Assembly: GCA_965217935.1 (NCBI GenBank)
Contig: OZ244581.1
Span: 3,472,001 to 3,536,000, forward strand
DNA length: 64,000 nt
Direction of reading: 5' to 3'
Source of the DNA: JBBROS01 sp965217935
GTDB lineage: Bacteria; Pseudomonadota; Alphaproteobacteria; Acetobacterales; Acetobacteraceae
Made by a program: the position numbers and the translations under genes. The notes below the pieces were generated by a model, which was given only the letters and a program-made list of their open reading frames with translations, ran no database searches and was not told where the DNA came from. Position 1 is the stretch's first letter. Each line of letters begins with the position of its first letter. This document shows, piece after piece, positions 12,266 through 20,675 of this stretch.

Positions 12266-13330
12266 TTGCCGCATCCGGAGACTTGGCTGAAGGTGCTGCC
12301 CGCTGGGCTCTATTGCGAGCCCGGCGGGTTTTTTGTTGACCCGGTGCAGGCGGTGGAGCGGGCGGTGGTGACCCATGCCCACGCCGACCATGCGCGTCCG
12401 GGTCATGGGGCGGTGATGGCGTCGGCGGAGACGATGGCGCTGATGGACGTGCGGATGGGAGCGGGGCGGGCCGGCGGCGTGCAGCAGGTCCTGCCGTATG
12501 GGGAGGCGGTAACGGTCGGGGGCGTGAGGGTCTGGCTGGAGCCGGCCGGACACGTGCTGGGCAGCGCGCAGGTGGCGATGGAGTGGCGGGGCTCCAGGGT
12601 GGTGGTGAGCGGGGATTACAAGCGGCAGGCGGACCCGACTTGCTTGCCGTTCGTGCCGGCCGGGTGCGACGTGTTCGTGACGGAGGCGACGTTCGCGTTG
12701 CCGGTGTTCCGGCATCCGCCGGCGGCGGATGAGGTGGGGAAGCTGTTGGACAGCGTGGCGCTGTTTCCGGGGCGGACGCATGTGGTGGGGGCTTATGCCT
12801 TGGGGAAGGCACAGCGGGTGATCGCGCTGTTGCGGGCGGCCGGGTATGACGCGCCGGTTTACCTGCATGGGGCGATGATGCCGTTGTGCGCGGCGTATGA
12901 GCGGATGGGGGTCCGGTTGGGGGCGTTGCTGCCGGCGACGGTGCAGGACAAGGCGGCCTTGGCGGGGGCGATCGTGATTGCGCCGCCGAGTGCGATTGCG
13001 GACCGGTGGGCGCGGCGGCTGGTGGAGCCGGTGACGTGCATGGCGAGCGGGTGGATGCGGGTGCGGCAGCGGGCGCGGAGCCGGGGGGTGGAGCTGCCGA
13101 TGGTGATCAGCGACCATTCGGATTGGGATGAGCTGAACGCGACGCTGGACGATGTGGGGGCGCCGGAGGTTTGGGTGACGCATGGGCGTGAGGAGGCGCT
13201 GATCCATGAGGCGGCGAAGCGGGGGATACGGGGGCAGGCGTTGCGGCTGATCGGGTATGGGGACGAGGAGGAGGACGCGGAGCCGGGTCCGGCGGCGGGC
13301 GGTCCGCCATTAGAAACAGAAACTGCTTAA
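12266..13330 (+). CDS. Ligase-associated DNA exonuclease (metallo-beta-lactamase fold)
   Basis: 354-residue member of the MBL/beta-CASP-like exonucleases that accompany ATP-dependent DNA ligases. The metal-binding motif THAHADH is at 36-42, a second metal-site region is GDYKRQADPT, and the C-terminal ISDHSDWDEL and WVTHGREE motifs are present. The start is TTG at 12266, two bases after the protease stop; no better ATG exists upstream of the conserved LKVLPAGLYCEPG. In many bacteria this gene sits with a ligase, an Lhr-type helicase and a metallophosphoesterase. Here only the ligase remains nearby, after an inserted small gene. Confidence 0.9.
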   Translation: MPHPETWLKVLPAGLYCEPGGFFVDPVQAVERAVVTHAHADHARPGHGAVMASAETMALMDVRMGAGRAGGVQQVLPYGEAVTVGGVRVWLEPAGHVLGSAQVAMEWRGSRVVVSGDYKRQADPTCLPFVPAGCDVFVTEATFALPVFRHPPAADEVGKLLDSVALFPGRTHVVGAYALGKAQRVIALLRAAGYDAPVYLHGAMMPLCAAYERMGVRLGALLPATVQDKAALAGAIVIAPPSAIADRWARRLVEPVTCMASGWMRVRQRARSRGVELPMVISDHSDWDELNATLDDVGAPEVWVTHGREEALIHEAAKRGIRGQALRLIGYGDEEEDAEPGPAAGGPPLETETA

Positions 13331-13349
13331 AGGGGAAAAGACGAGTAAC

Positions 13350-13952
13350 GTGCCAATCGATTTCGTGCCGAGCTTAACAAGTGCTGTTAGCGGAGCAGTT
13401 GGCGCGGGCGTTGGCGGTTTTTGCTCATACTTAGGAATACGAGCCAGCGCTCGCGCGCAGATAGCTACGAATATTCAGAGGGTTGAAGGAGACCTTAGAT
13501 TACAAGCAGAGCGATTAAAGGATGCGAAAACAAATGCCGAAGTAATGCTGAAACGAGCCAAGCTAGAAGAGATTTATGTATTCTTATCAGAGGCTGATGG
13601 GCAATGCTCTCAAAGCTGGGCTATGAGATACTATCAGATGGGACGTGATCTCAACGAGCAGGAAGCGCATTGGAATACGCTAAATAGTCGAGTGCATATA
13701 GTTCGTTCGCTAATCGAAATCTATTTTCCAAAGATTTCTGTAGAAATGAGAGGACTTATAGAATGTATCAACTCGTTTCATTGGGAAAATCGTGAGTTTC
13801 AACAAACCGATCATGAGACTGAAGGAGACAACGAGCGATGGATGACCAGATGGCGTCAGATTATTCACTGCGACCGTGAAATGGGTTGTGCTGTGAAGAA
13901 GGTTCGACACGGGCTTGCCAGAGAAGCAGAAGAGTTGGCTATGACCGGATGA
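13350..13952 (+). CDS. AT-rich orphan protein of unknown function
   Basis: 200-residue protein not recognised from any family. It has a GTG start at 13350 with GGGGAAAAG about 10 bases upstream. Residues 1-30 form a Gly/Ala/Ser-rich hydrophobic stretch (SAVSGAVGAGVGGFCSYLG), probably one membrane helix. The rest is hydrophilic and mostly helical with a likely coiled coil (about 40-75). Base composition and codon use are clearly more AT-rich than every neighbour, which points to horizontal acquisition. It splits the normally adjacent exonuclease and ligase genes. Such small membrane-anchored helical proteins occur in mobile cargo, but no function can be assigned. Confidence 0.75.
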   Translation: MPIDFVPSLTSAVSGAVGAGVGGFCSYLGIRASARAQIATNIQRVEGDLRLQAERLKDAKTNAEVMLKRAKLEEIYVFLSEADGQCSQSWAMRYYQMGRDLNEQEAHWNTLNSRVHIVRSLIEIYFPKISVEMRGLIECINSFHWENREFQQTDHETEGDNERWMTRWRQIIHCDREMGCAVKKVRHGLAREAEELAMTG

Positions 13953-14022
13953 TCTCTAAACGCAAAACTGCTTCTATTTTTAAGGCAGACCTAAGGGCAG
14001 ATTACATGTCCCTGGCAGTGAC

Positions 14023-15600
14023 GTGATCGCGTTCGCGGAGCTGCTGGAGCGGCTGGTGTTCACGCCGGGGCGGCTGGCGAAGGTGGCGTTGCTGCGGCGG
14101 TATTTCGAGACTGCGCCGGATCCGGACCGGGGGTTTGGGCTCGCGGCGTTGACGGGGGAGTTGGCGTTCCAGTCGGCGAAGCCCGGGTTGATCCGGGCCT
14201 TGGCGGAGGAGCGGACAGACCCGGTGCTGTTCGGGTGGTCGCATGACTACGTGGGGGATTTGGCGGAGACGGTGGCGCTGATCTGGCCGGAGCGTTTGAC
14301 GAACGCCGGGCCGCCTTCGATCACCGAGGTGGTGCAGATGCTGCTCAGCACGCCGAAGAGCGAGCTGCCGTTCGTGGTGTCGGGGTGGCTGGATGCGTCG
14401 GGGGCTTCGGTGCGGTACGCGTTGCTGAAGCTGATCACCGGGGGGCTGCGGGTGGGGGCTTCGGCGCGGCTGGCGAAGGTGGCGCTGGCGGAGTTGAGCG
14501 GGGGGCGGGTGGCGGCGGACGACGTGGAGGAGGTGTGGCATGGGTCAGCGCCGCCTTATGCGCCGCTGTTCGCTTGGCTGGAGGGGCGCGGGGAGCGCCC
14601 GGATGCGGCGGGCGCGCCGGTGTTCCGCCCGCCGATGCTGGCGCATCCGTTGGAGGCCGGGGATTTGGCGGCGCTGAACCCGGCCTCGTATCGGGCGGAG
14701 TGGAAGTGGGACGGGATCCGGGTGCAGTTGGTGGCGACGCCGGGGGGGCGGCGGGTGTTCTCGCGCGGGGCGGACGACGTTTCGGGGGCGTTCCCGGAGA
14801 TCGTGGAGGCGATGGACTTCGAGGCGGTGCTGGATGGGGAGCTGCTGGTGGTTCGGGACGGGGTGGTCGCGCCATTCGCGGACTTGCAGCAGCGGCTGAA
14901 CCGGAAGGCGCCCGGGGCGAAGATGCTGCGGGAGCAGCCCTGCTGGGTGCGGCTGTACGACCTGTTGTTCGACGGGGGGGAGGATTTGCGGGGCTTGCCG
15001 TTCGACGTGCGGCGGGGGCGGCTGGAGGCTTGGTATGCGGCGCATCGTCCGGGGCGGATGGATTTGTCGGAGATCATCCCGTTCGAGACGGTGGAGGCGC
15101 TGGGGGTGGTGCGGGACGGGGCGCGGGCGGCGAGCATCGAGGGGTTGATGCTGAAGCGGCGGGACAGCGCGTATGTGCCGGGCCGTCCGAAGGGGCAGTG
15201 GTGGAAGTGGAAGCGCGATCCGCTCGTGATCGATGCGGTGATGATGTATGCGCAGCGGGGGCATGGGAAGCGGAGCAGCTTCTACTCGGATTACACCTTC
15301 GGGCTTTGGCGGGAGGACGGGGAGCTGGTGCCTGTGGGCAAGGCTTACTCAGGGTTCACGGACGCGGAGCTGGTAAAGCTGGACCGGTGGGTTCGCAACC
15401 ATACGGTGGGGCGGTTCGGGCCGGTGCGAGAGGTGGAGCGAGGGCTGGTGCTGGAGATCGCGTTCGATGCGGCGCAGCGGAGCGGGCGGCATAAGTCGGG
15501 CGTGGCTTTGCGGTTCCCCCGGGTTTCGAGGCTGAGGTGGGACAAGAAGGTTGAGGAGGCGGATCGGTTGGAGACCCTGATGGGGTTTATCGTGGGATAG
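14023..15600 (+). CDS. ATP-dependent DNA ligase (exonuclease-associated type)
   Basis: DNA ligase of 525 residues. It joins nicks by adenylating itself on Lys228 in EWKWDGIR (motif I, KxDG). An N-terminal DNA-binding domain (1-200), an adenylation domain with the motif IV-like EGLMLKRRDSAY, motif V WWKWKRDP and an OB-fold domain follow. The GTG at 14023 gives the family N-terminus AFAELLERLVFTPGRLAKV. It is not LigD: there is no primase or phosphoesterase domain. Its role is inferred to be repair with the neighbouring exonuclease. The insertion-sequence array begins only 33 bases after its stop. Confidence 0.94.
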   Translation: MIAFAELLERLVFTPGRLAKVALLRRYFETAPDPDRGFGLAALTGELAFQSAKPGLIRALAEERTDPVLFGWSHDYVGDLAETVALIWPERLTNAGPPSITEVVQMLLSTPKSELPFVVSGWLDASGASVRYALLKLITGGLRVGASARLAKVALAELSGGRVAADDVEEVWHGSAPPYAPLFAWLEGRGERPDAAGAPVFRPPMLAHPLEAGDLAALNPASYRAEWKWDGIRVQLVATPGGRRVFSRGADDVSGAFPEIVEAMDFEAVLDGELLVVRDGVVAPFADLQQRLNRKAPGAKMLREQPCWVRLYDLLFDGGEDLRGLPFDVRRGRLEAWYAAHRPGRMDLSEIIPFETVEALGVVRDGARAASIEGLMLKRRDSAYVPGRPKGQWWKWKRDPLVIDAVMMYAQRGHGKRSSFYSDYTFGLWREDGELVPVGKAYSGFTDAELVKLDRWVRNHTVGRFGPVREVERGLVLEIAFDAAQRSGRHKSGVALRFPRVSRLRWDKKVEEADRLETLMGFIVG

Positions 15601-15633
15601 ATAAGGCCGGTATTATCCCCCCGACCTCCTTAA

Positions 15634-16941
15634 GTGCCTGAGCTGAAACAACCGCGTCAGGTGCGGGTGGTTCGGGGAGCGATGGTGTAGTTCCACTCGC
15701 CATGAAACTCGGCTGGGGTGATATTGAGGCTGGCGATCTGCGCGTCGGAGACCTTGGCGCCCTTCTGGTAGGTGTTCTCATCGAGCCTGCATTGGACGGT
15801 GAGTCCAGTCCGTGTCGTCGTGCTGGCGATCAGCTGGACGATGACTTGATGCGTCAGCAGCGGCTTGCCGCGCCAGTTCTGGGTGATGAATGCGAACAGT
15901 CGGTGCTCGATGCGGTTCCACTTGCTGGCGCCGGGCGGCAGGTGCGCCACCGTGATCGACAGGCCGGTCTGGTCGGCGAGCGTCTGCAACTCGGTCTTCC
16001 ACAGCCGCACCCGCGCCCCGTTGCTGCCGCCGCAGTCGGCCGTGATCAGCAGCCGCGTGCTCTCGGGATAGCGCGCCTGGCCGAGTTCCCGCCACCAGCG
16101 CCGGATGCTTTCCACAGCGAACGTTGCAGTGTCGCTGGTGATCCCGAGATTGATCCAGCCGGCATTGGCGGCGATGTCATAGACGCCGTATGGCGCCACC
16201 TTGCCGAGCTCAGGCAGGATGAAGTCGTGCACCCGCACCGGCTCGGGCTGACCGCGGGGCCGCAACTCGCGCCCGGCGTTCTTGAAATCGCCGACCACCT
16301 CCTTCTTCTTGGTGTCGACCGAGATCGCCGGCTGCTTGGCCGCCTGGAACGCCTGCACCTGGGTGTTGATGTGCTCGAACTGCGCGTCGCGGTCGGGATG
16401 GCTGGCGCCTTCGCGTGTCTTGCTGTTGGCCTGCAGGCTGAACCCCAGCCGCTTCAGCAGCCGCCCGACCAGCTTCTGCCCGGCAGTGAAGCCGCGCTCG
16501 GCCAAGGCGCGGACCAGATGACGCTGGCTCCGGCTGACCCAGAGCAGCGCTGCCTCGGGATCGCCGCGGATGGCCGATTGCACCAGCTCGGACAATGCGT
16601 CGAGCAGGCCGGGTTCGGTCTCGGTCTTCGGCTTGCGCCCGCCGCCCGGGCGGCGGATGCGGCCGGGGATCTGGTCCTTGCCATGCCCCAACTCGGCAAG
16701 CCCTCGGCCAATCGTGCTGCGCGCGATGCCCGTCACCGCCGACACCGCCAGGATGCCGCCCCTGCCAGCCGCGTAAGCCTCGCTCGCGGCCCATAGACGG
16801 CGCTCACGCTCCCCAAGGAACGGGGCGATGGCTTCAAAGCGGGCTCGAATGGCGGCGGTGTCGATCACCTCTCAACGCTAGTACGAGCCGCAGACCGAAT
16901 TCCTACCCACAATCGCGATTCGATTAATTGGGCTCGGGCCC
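15634..16941 (-). mobile_element. ISAzo13-like insertion sequence, copy 1
   Basis: 1308-bp element with imperfect terminal inverted repeats: GTGCCTGAGCTGAAACAACC at the left end and, read inward, GGGCCCGAGCCCAATTAATC at the right. It is flanked by a 3-bp repeat (TAA at 15631-15633 and 16942-16944). It carries one transposase gene on the minus strand. Copy 2 at 18578-19885 has the same length and, in the encoded protein, only two differences, in opposite orientation. The left flank is the ligase 3' end; the right flank looks like the leader of an IS3 orfA. Confidence 0.92.
15657..16868 (-). CDS. ISAzo13 family transposase, copy 1
   Basis: 403-residue DDE transposase, apparently full length. 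An N-terminal helix-turn-helix (TGIARSTIGRGLAEL) precedes the catalytic core with Asp185 (SVDTKKKE), Asp278 (ITADCGGSNG) and Glu321 (KWNRIEHRL). GTG start at 16868. It differs from copy 2 at two residues near the C-terminus (TRTGLTVQ against TRTGPTVQ, and APRTTRT against APQTTRT), so both copies are recent and probably active. Confidence 0.93.
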   Translation of the reverse strand: MIDTAAIRARFEAIAPFLGERERRLWAASEAYAAGRGGILAVSAVTGIARSTIGRGLAELGHGKDQIPGRIRRPGGGRKPKTETEPGLLDALSELVQSAIRGDPEAALLWVSRSQRHLVRALAERGFTAGQKLVGRLLKRLGFSLQANSKTREGASHPDRDAQFEHINTQVQAFQAAKQPAISVDTKKKEVVGDFKNAGRELRPRGQPEPVRVHDFILPELGKVAPYGVYDIAANAGWINLGITSDTATFAVESIRRWWRELGQARYPESTRLLITADCGGSNGARVRLWKTELQTLADQTGLSITVAHLPPGASKWNRIEHRLFAFITQNWRGKPLLTHQVIVQLIASTTTRTGLTVQCRLDENTYQKGAKVSDAQIASLNITPAEFHGEWNYTIAPRTTRT

Positions 16942-17027
16942 TAAAAGGTGGCCGGAAGAATCCGGATGGGTTGCTAAGTGGATTTCCTGCCTGAGCGCCG
17001 CGAGGATGCCGCGGATCAGGAGCAAGG

Positions 17028-17190
17028 ATGACCAAGCGAGCACGCCGGAACCATAACCCCCGGCTTTCAAGGCAAAGGCAGCGTTGGCAGCCATCAAGGG
17101 CGAGAAGGCGCTGGCTGAGCTGGCACAGCTGTACGACCTTCACCCAAACCAGATTACGGCGTGGAGGGCATACCTGCTTGAAGGGACGGC
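17028..17190 (+). pseudogene. IS3 family orfA, left half, frameshifted
   Basis: The start MTKRARRNHNP is followed, after a frameshift in a run of C at about 17055-17060, by FKAKAALAAIKGEKALAELA and then LYDLHPNQITAWRAYLLEG. This is the N-terminal helix-turn-helix of an IS3-type OrfA. The match stops near 17190, where IS110 material begins. The continuation (VFGSDP...VKTLHAKI) reappears at about 20542, so the gene has been split by insertion of the IS110 block. Confidence 0.75.
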
Positions 17191-17425
17191 CCCTGTCGGC
17201 TTTGCTGACACCACTTGTAAGTCGCGGCCGCGCCTGCGATGGCCGTTGCAGGCGCGGCGCCGGTGAGCCTGTTCATCTCTTGAGCCTTGTGCTCGTCAGG
17301 GAGATGAAGTCCCGACGCACGATCCGCCTTTGGGTTGAACGGTGTCCAGGGCGCCGGCATGCCGGACAGCCTGATTACAAGTAGGGCTGACAAGGGCGAA
17401 GCCAGACAACCAGTTCGCAGGCCCC
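17191..17425 (+). other. Non-coding left end of an IS110 element with strong hairpin
   Basis: About 235 bases without a gene lie between the IS3 orfA break and the IS110 transposase start. A perfect 11-bp stem lies at 17227-17237 and 17248-17258 (arms GCCGCGCCTGC and its complement, 10-base loop). IS110-type elements are known to transcribe a structured bridge RNA from a non-coding end, so this is a candidate for such an RNA. That assignment is inference; no conserved guide loops were verified. Confidence 0.4.
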
Positions 17426-18016
17426 ATGCCCATCATCGGCATCGACATCAGCAGGGCCAAGTTCGGCGCAGCCCTTCTCGTGGATCAGCGTGTCCGCCGC
17501 GCCGCGTTCTCCAACGCCGAGGCCGGCTTCGCGCAGTTGCTCGCCTGCCTCGCCAAACAGGGCTGTGACCCAGATGCCCCAAGACACGCCTGCATGGAAG
17601 CAACCGGCAACTGGGGCCTCGACTGAGTCGCCTTCCTGCATGGCCAAGATGTGCAGGTCAGCATCGTCAACCCTGCCCGCATCAAGGCGTATGGCAGCAG
17701 CAAGGGCACCTGCAACAAGACCGACCCGCTCGATGCCGCGCTGATCGCTCGCGTCTGCCGCGCCCAGAGCCCGCCCGCCTGGATGCCGCCCGCCGCTCAC
17801 GTGTTCGAGTCTCGAAATATAGCGTGCCGCTGCGACGCGCTCAAGGCACCCCGCTCTACATGTGCGCGCTCAGCGCCGCACGCACCAACAAAGCCCTTCT
17901 CGCCTTCGTGCAGCGTCTCAAACATGCCGGTAAGCCGCCCAAAGTCATCTTCGTCGCTGTCGTCCGCAAGCCGCTCGTCTACGCCCATGCCGTCGTTCGC
18001 GCTCAGACGCCGTTGG
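17426..18016 (+). pseudogene. IS110 family transposase, internally deleted and stopped
   Basis: The N-terminal part starts MPIIGIDISRAKFG with the first acidic residue of the DEDD RuvC-like domain, then MEATGNWGLD. An in-frame TGA at 17624-17626 interrupts it. The frame resumes with SIVNPARIKAYG and KTDPLDAALIARVC. After about 17800 the sequence jumps, in another frame, to the C-terminal TPLYMCALSAARTN and AGKPPKVIFVAVVRK of the same family. Most of the middle is deleted, so the gene is dead. Confidence 0.85.
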
Positions 18017-18577
18017 ACTCCTTCCCGAATGCCCCTTGTATCTTCCGGGTTGTCGCCCGGGATTAGAGCGACGACGCTACCGGCGGAAGGGACACCGTTT
18101 GCCCCTTGGGTACGTAGCCCGCAGAGAAGCTTGGTGCCCTTTCCGTTGCTTATCAGCAACCCGAACAGCCGCCAGGACCGCACGTCGAGCCCGTATTGCA
18201 AGGACGGGTCATGATGGTTGAAACCACTCCCACAACGCCGAGCTGCGTCGGCATCGACATCTCAAAAAGTCAACTGGACGTTCACATACGTCCAGCCGGC
18301 CTCGCCTTCTCGGTCCCACGCAACCCGGATGGCCTCATCGAGCTGACCAACTGCCTCCTTCCCCTTAAGCCCACTCTCGTCGTGCTCGAGGCGACCGGCG
18401 GCTTCGAGATCACCGTCGCAGCCGCAATCGCAGGCGCCGGACTGCAGCTTGCGGTCTTCAACCCACGCCAAATCCGAGATTTCGCTCGTGCCTGCGGGCA
18501 GCTCGCCAAAACGGACACCCTGGACGCCAAGGCGATCGCCCTTTTCGCGGAGCGCATGCAGCCGGAAGCACGCCTTA

Positions 18578-19885
18578 GGGCCCGAGCCCAATTAATCGAA
18601 TCGCGATTGTGGGTAGGAATTCGGTCTGCGGCTCGTACTAGCGTTGAGAGGTGATCGACACCGCCGCCATTCGAGCCCGCTTTGAAGCCATCGCCCCGTT
18701 CCTTGGGGAGCGTGAGCGCCGTCTATGGGCCGCGAGCGAGGCTTACGCGGCTGGCAGGGGCGGCATCCTGGCGGTGTCGGCGGTGACGGGCATCGCGCGC
18801 AGCACGATTGGCCGAGGGCTTGCCGAGTTGGGGCATGGCAAGGACCAGATCCCCGGCCGCATCCGCCGCCCGGGCGGCGGGCGCAAGCCGAAGACCGAGA
18901 CCGAACCCGGCCTGCTCGACGCATTGTCCGAGCTGGTGCAATCGGCCATCCGCGGCGATCCCGAGGCAGCGCTGCTCTGGGTCAGCCGGAGCCAGCGTCA
19001 TCTGGTCCGCGCCTTGGCCGAGCGCGGCTTCACTGCCGGGCAGAAGCTGGTCGGGCGGCTGCTGAAGCGGCTGGGGTTCAGCCTGCAGGCCAACAGCAAG
19101 ACACGCGAAGGCGCCAGCCATCCCGACCGCGACGCGCAGTTCGAGCACATCAACACCCAGGTGCAGGCGTTCCAGGCGGCCAAGCAGCCGGCGATCTCGG
19201 TCGACACCAAGAAGAAGGAGGTGGTCGGCGATTTCAAGAACGCCGGGCGCGAGTTGCGGCCCCGCGGTCAGCCCGAGCCGGTGCGGGTGCACGACTTCAT
19301 CCTGCCTGAGCTCGGCAAGGTGGCGCCATACGGCGTCTATGACATCGCCGCCAATGCCGGCTGGATCAATCTCGGGATCACCAGCGACACTGCAACGTTC
19401 GCTGTGGAAAGCATCCGGCGCTGGTGGCGGGAACTCGGCCAGGCGCGCTATCCCGAGAGCACGCGGCTGCTGATCACGGCCGACTGCGGCGGCAGCAACG
19501 GGGCGCGGGTGCGGCTGTGGAAGACCGAGTTGCAGACGCTCGCCGACCAGACCGGCCTGTCGATCACGGTGGCGCACCTGCCGCCCGGCGCCAGCAAGTG
19601 GAACCGCATCGAGCACCGACTGTTCGCATTCATCACCCAGAACTGGCGCGGCAAGCCGCTGCTGACGCATCAAGTCATCGTCCAGCTGATCGCCAGCACG
19701 ACGACACGGACTGGACCCACCGTCCAATGCAGGCTCGATGAGAACACCTACCAGAAGGGCGCCAAGGTCTCCGACGCGCAGATCGCCAGCCTCAATATCA
19801 CCCCAGCCGAGTTTCATGGCGAGTGGAACTACACCATCGCTCCCCAAACCACCCGCACCTGACGCGGTTGTTTCAGCTCAGGCAC
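18578..19885 (+). mobile_element. ISAzo13-like insertion sequence, copy 2
   Basis: 1308-bp element with the same ends as copy 1 (GGGCCCGAGCCCAATTAATC on the left; the right end reads GTGCCTGAGCTGAAACAACC inward). It is flanked by TTA at 18575-18577 and 19886-19888. It is inserted into an IS110 transposase and lies inverted relative to copy 1, with 1636 bases between them. Because the target gene is continuous across the insertion, no recombination with copy 1 has rearranged these flanks. Confidence 0.93.
18651..19862 (+). CDS. ISAzo13 family transposase, copy 2
   Basis: 403-residue transposase, virtually identical to the copy 1 protein. Catalytic Asp185, Asp278 and Glu321 and the N-terminal helix-turn-helix are intact. 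GTG start at 18651, 73 bases inside the left terminal repeat. It is the only complete gene inside the decayed IS110/IS3 block and is probably the youngest insertion there. Confidence 0.93.
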   Translation: MIDTAAIRARFEAIAPFLGERERRLWAASEAYAAGRGGILAVSAVTGIARSTIGRGLAELGHGKDQIPGRIRRPGGGRKPKTETEPGLLDALSELVQSAIRGDPEAALLWVSRSQRHLVRALAERGFTAGQKLVGRLLKRLGFSLQANSKTREGASHPDRDAQFEHINTQVQAFQAAKQPAISVDTKKKEVVGDFKNAGRELRPRGQPEPVRVHDFILPELGKVAPYGVYDIAANAGWINLGITSDTATFAVESIRRWWRELGQARYPESTRLLITADCGGSNGARVRLWKTELQTLADQTGLSITVAHLPPGASKWNRIEHRLFAFITQNWRGKPLLTHQVIVQLIASTTTRTGPTVQCRLDENTYQKGAKVSDAQIASLNITPAEFHGEWNYTIAPQTTRT

Positions 19886-20541
19886 TTATCCCCGACGAGC
19901 AGGCGCGGACGCTTGCTGACCTGGTCGCTCGTCGACGGCAAATAGTCGAGATGATCACCGCGGAAGGACATCGACATCGCGAGGCACGCGATCCAAAGTT
20001 GGCCAGGCGCATTGCCGCACACATCGTCTGGCTTCGCCAGGAATTGGCCGGTGTCGAATGCGATCTCGACGACGCCGTGAAGGCCAGTCCGGCTTGGCGC
20101 GCGAACGAGGAGCTGCTGACCTCCGTACCAGGAGTGGTAACACCACGGCGCGCACCTCGCTCACCGAGTTGCCTGAGCTGGGCAGCCTCGACCGCCCCAA
20201 GCTCGCAGCCTTGGTCGGCGTGGCGCCGCTCAACCGGGACAGCGGCACCATGCGCGGCAGGCGTGTCGTGCAGGGTGGCCGAAACTCTATCCGCGCCGTC
20301 CTGTGCATGGCTGCCCTGGTGGCTGCGCGGCGAAACGCGCCCGTGCGAGCGCTCTATCTACGGCTTCGCGCTGCCGGACGCCCGGCCAAGGTGGCCCTCA
20401 CAGCCTGCATGCGGAAACTCTTCACCATCCTCAAAGCCACCCTCCACACCCGTCAGCCCTGGAAAACGGCTTGACGGGAAAGACAGTCACTTCTCTCTCT
20501 TGACCCCAAACACGGTATCTCCGTGGGATCGCTTCGCGATG

Positions 20542-20637
20542 GTGTTCGGGTCTGATCCTATGGCCAAGGCGGCGGCGGCGGCGATTGGCGTGAAGACGCT
20601 GCACGCGAAGATCCGCGAGTTTGTGCCGGAGAAATGA
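20542..20637 (+). pseudogene. IS3 family orfA, right half
   Basis: The frame reads VFGSDPMAKAAAAAIGVKTLHAKIRE and then stops at 20635-20637. This matches the linker and start of the leucine-zipper part of IS3 OrfA proteins (usually VKTLHAKIGELTLEND), the natural continuation of the fragment ending near 17190. No orfB follows: the next sequence belongs to an IS1595 remnant. The identification of so short a piece rests on the match to the left half. Confidence 0.6.
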
Positions 20638-20675
20638 TGTTGGCTCTTGTCGGGTTCCGGGGTGGTAGGCCGGGA

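Larger units (their letters stand above)
18211..20474 (+). pseudogene. IS110 family transposase interrupted by ISAzo13-like copy 2
   Basis: The N-terminal part (18211-18577) carries CVGIDISKSQLDVHIRP, VLEATGGFE and KTDTLDAKAIALFAERM. The C-terminal part (19886-20474) carries ADLVARRRQIVEMITAEGH, then LLTSVPGV and, after a 1-base loss near 20135, TTARTSLTELPELG, LVGVAPLNRDSGT and CMRKLFTILKATL. Removing the 1308-bp insert plus one TTA copy restores the uninterrupted codons for EARLIPDEQARTL. The further frameshift shows that the IS110 gene would be inactive even without the insertion. Confidence 0.9.
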
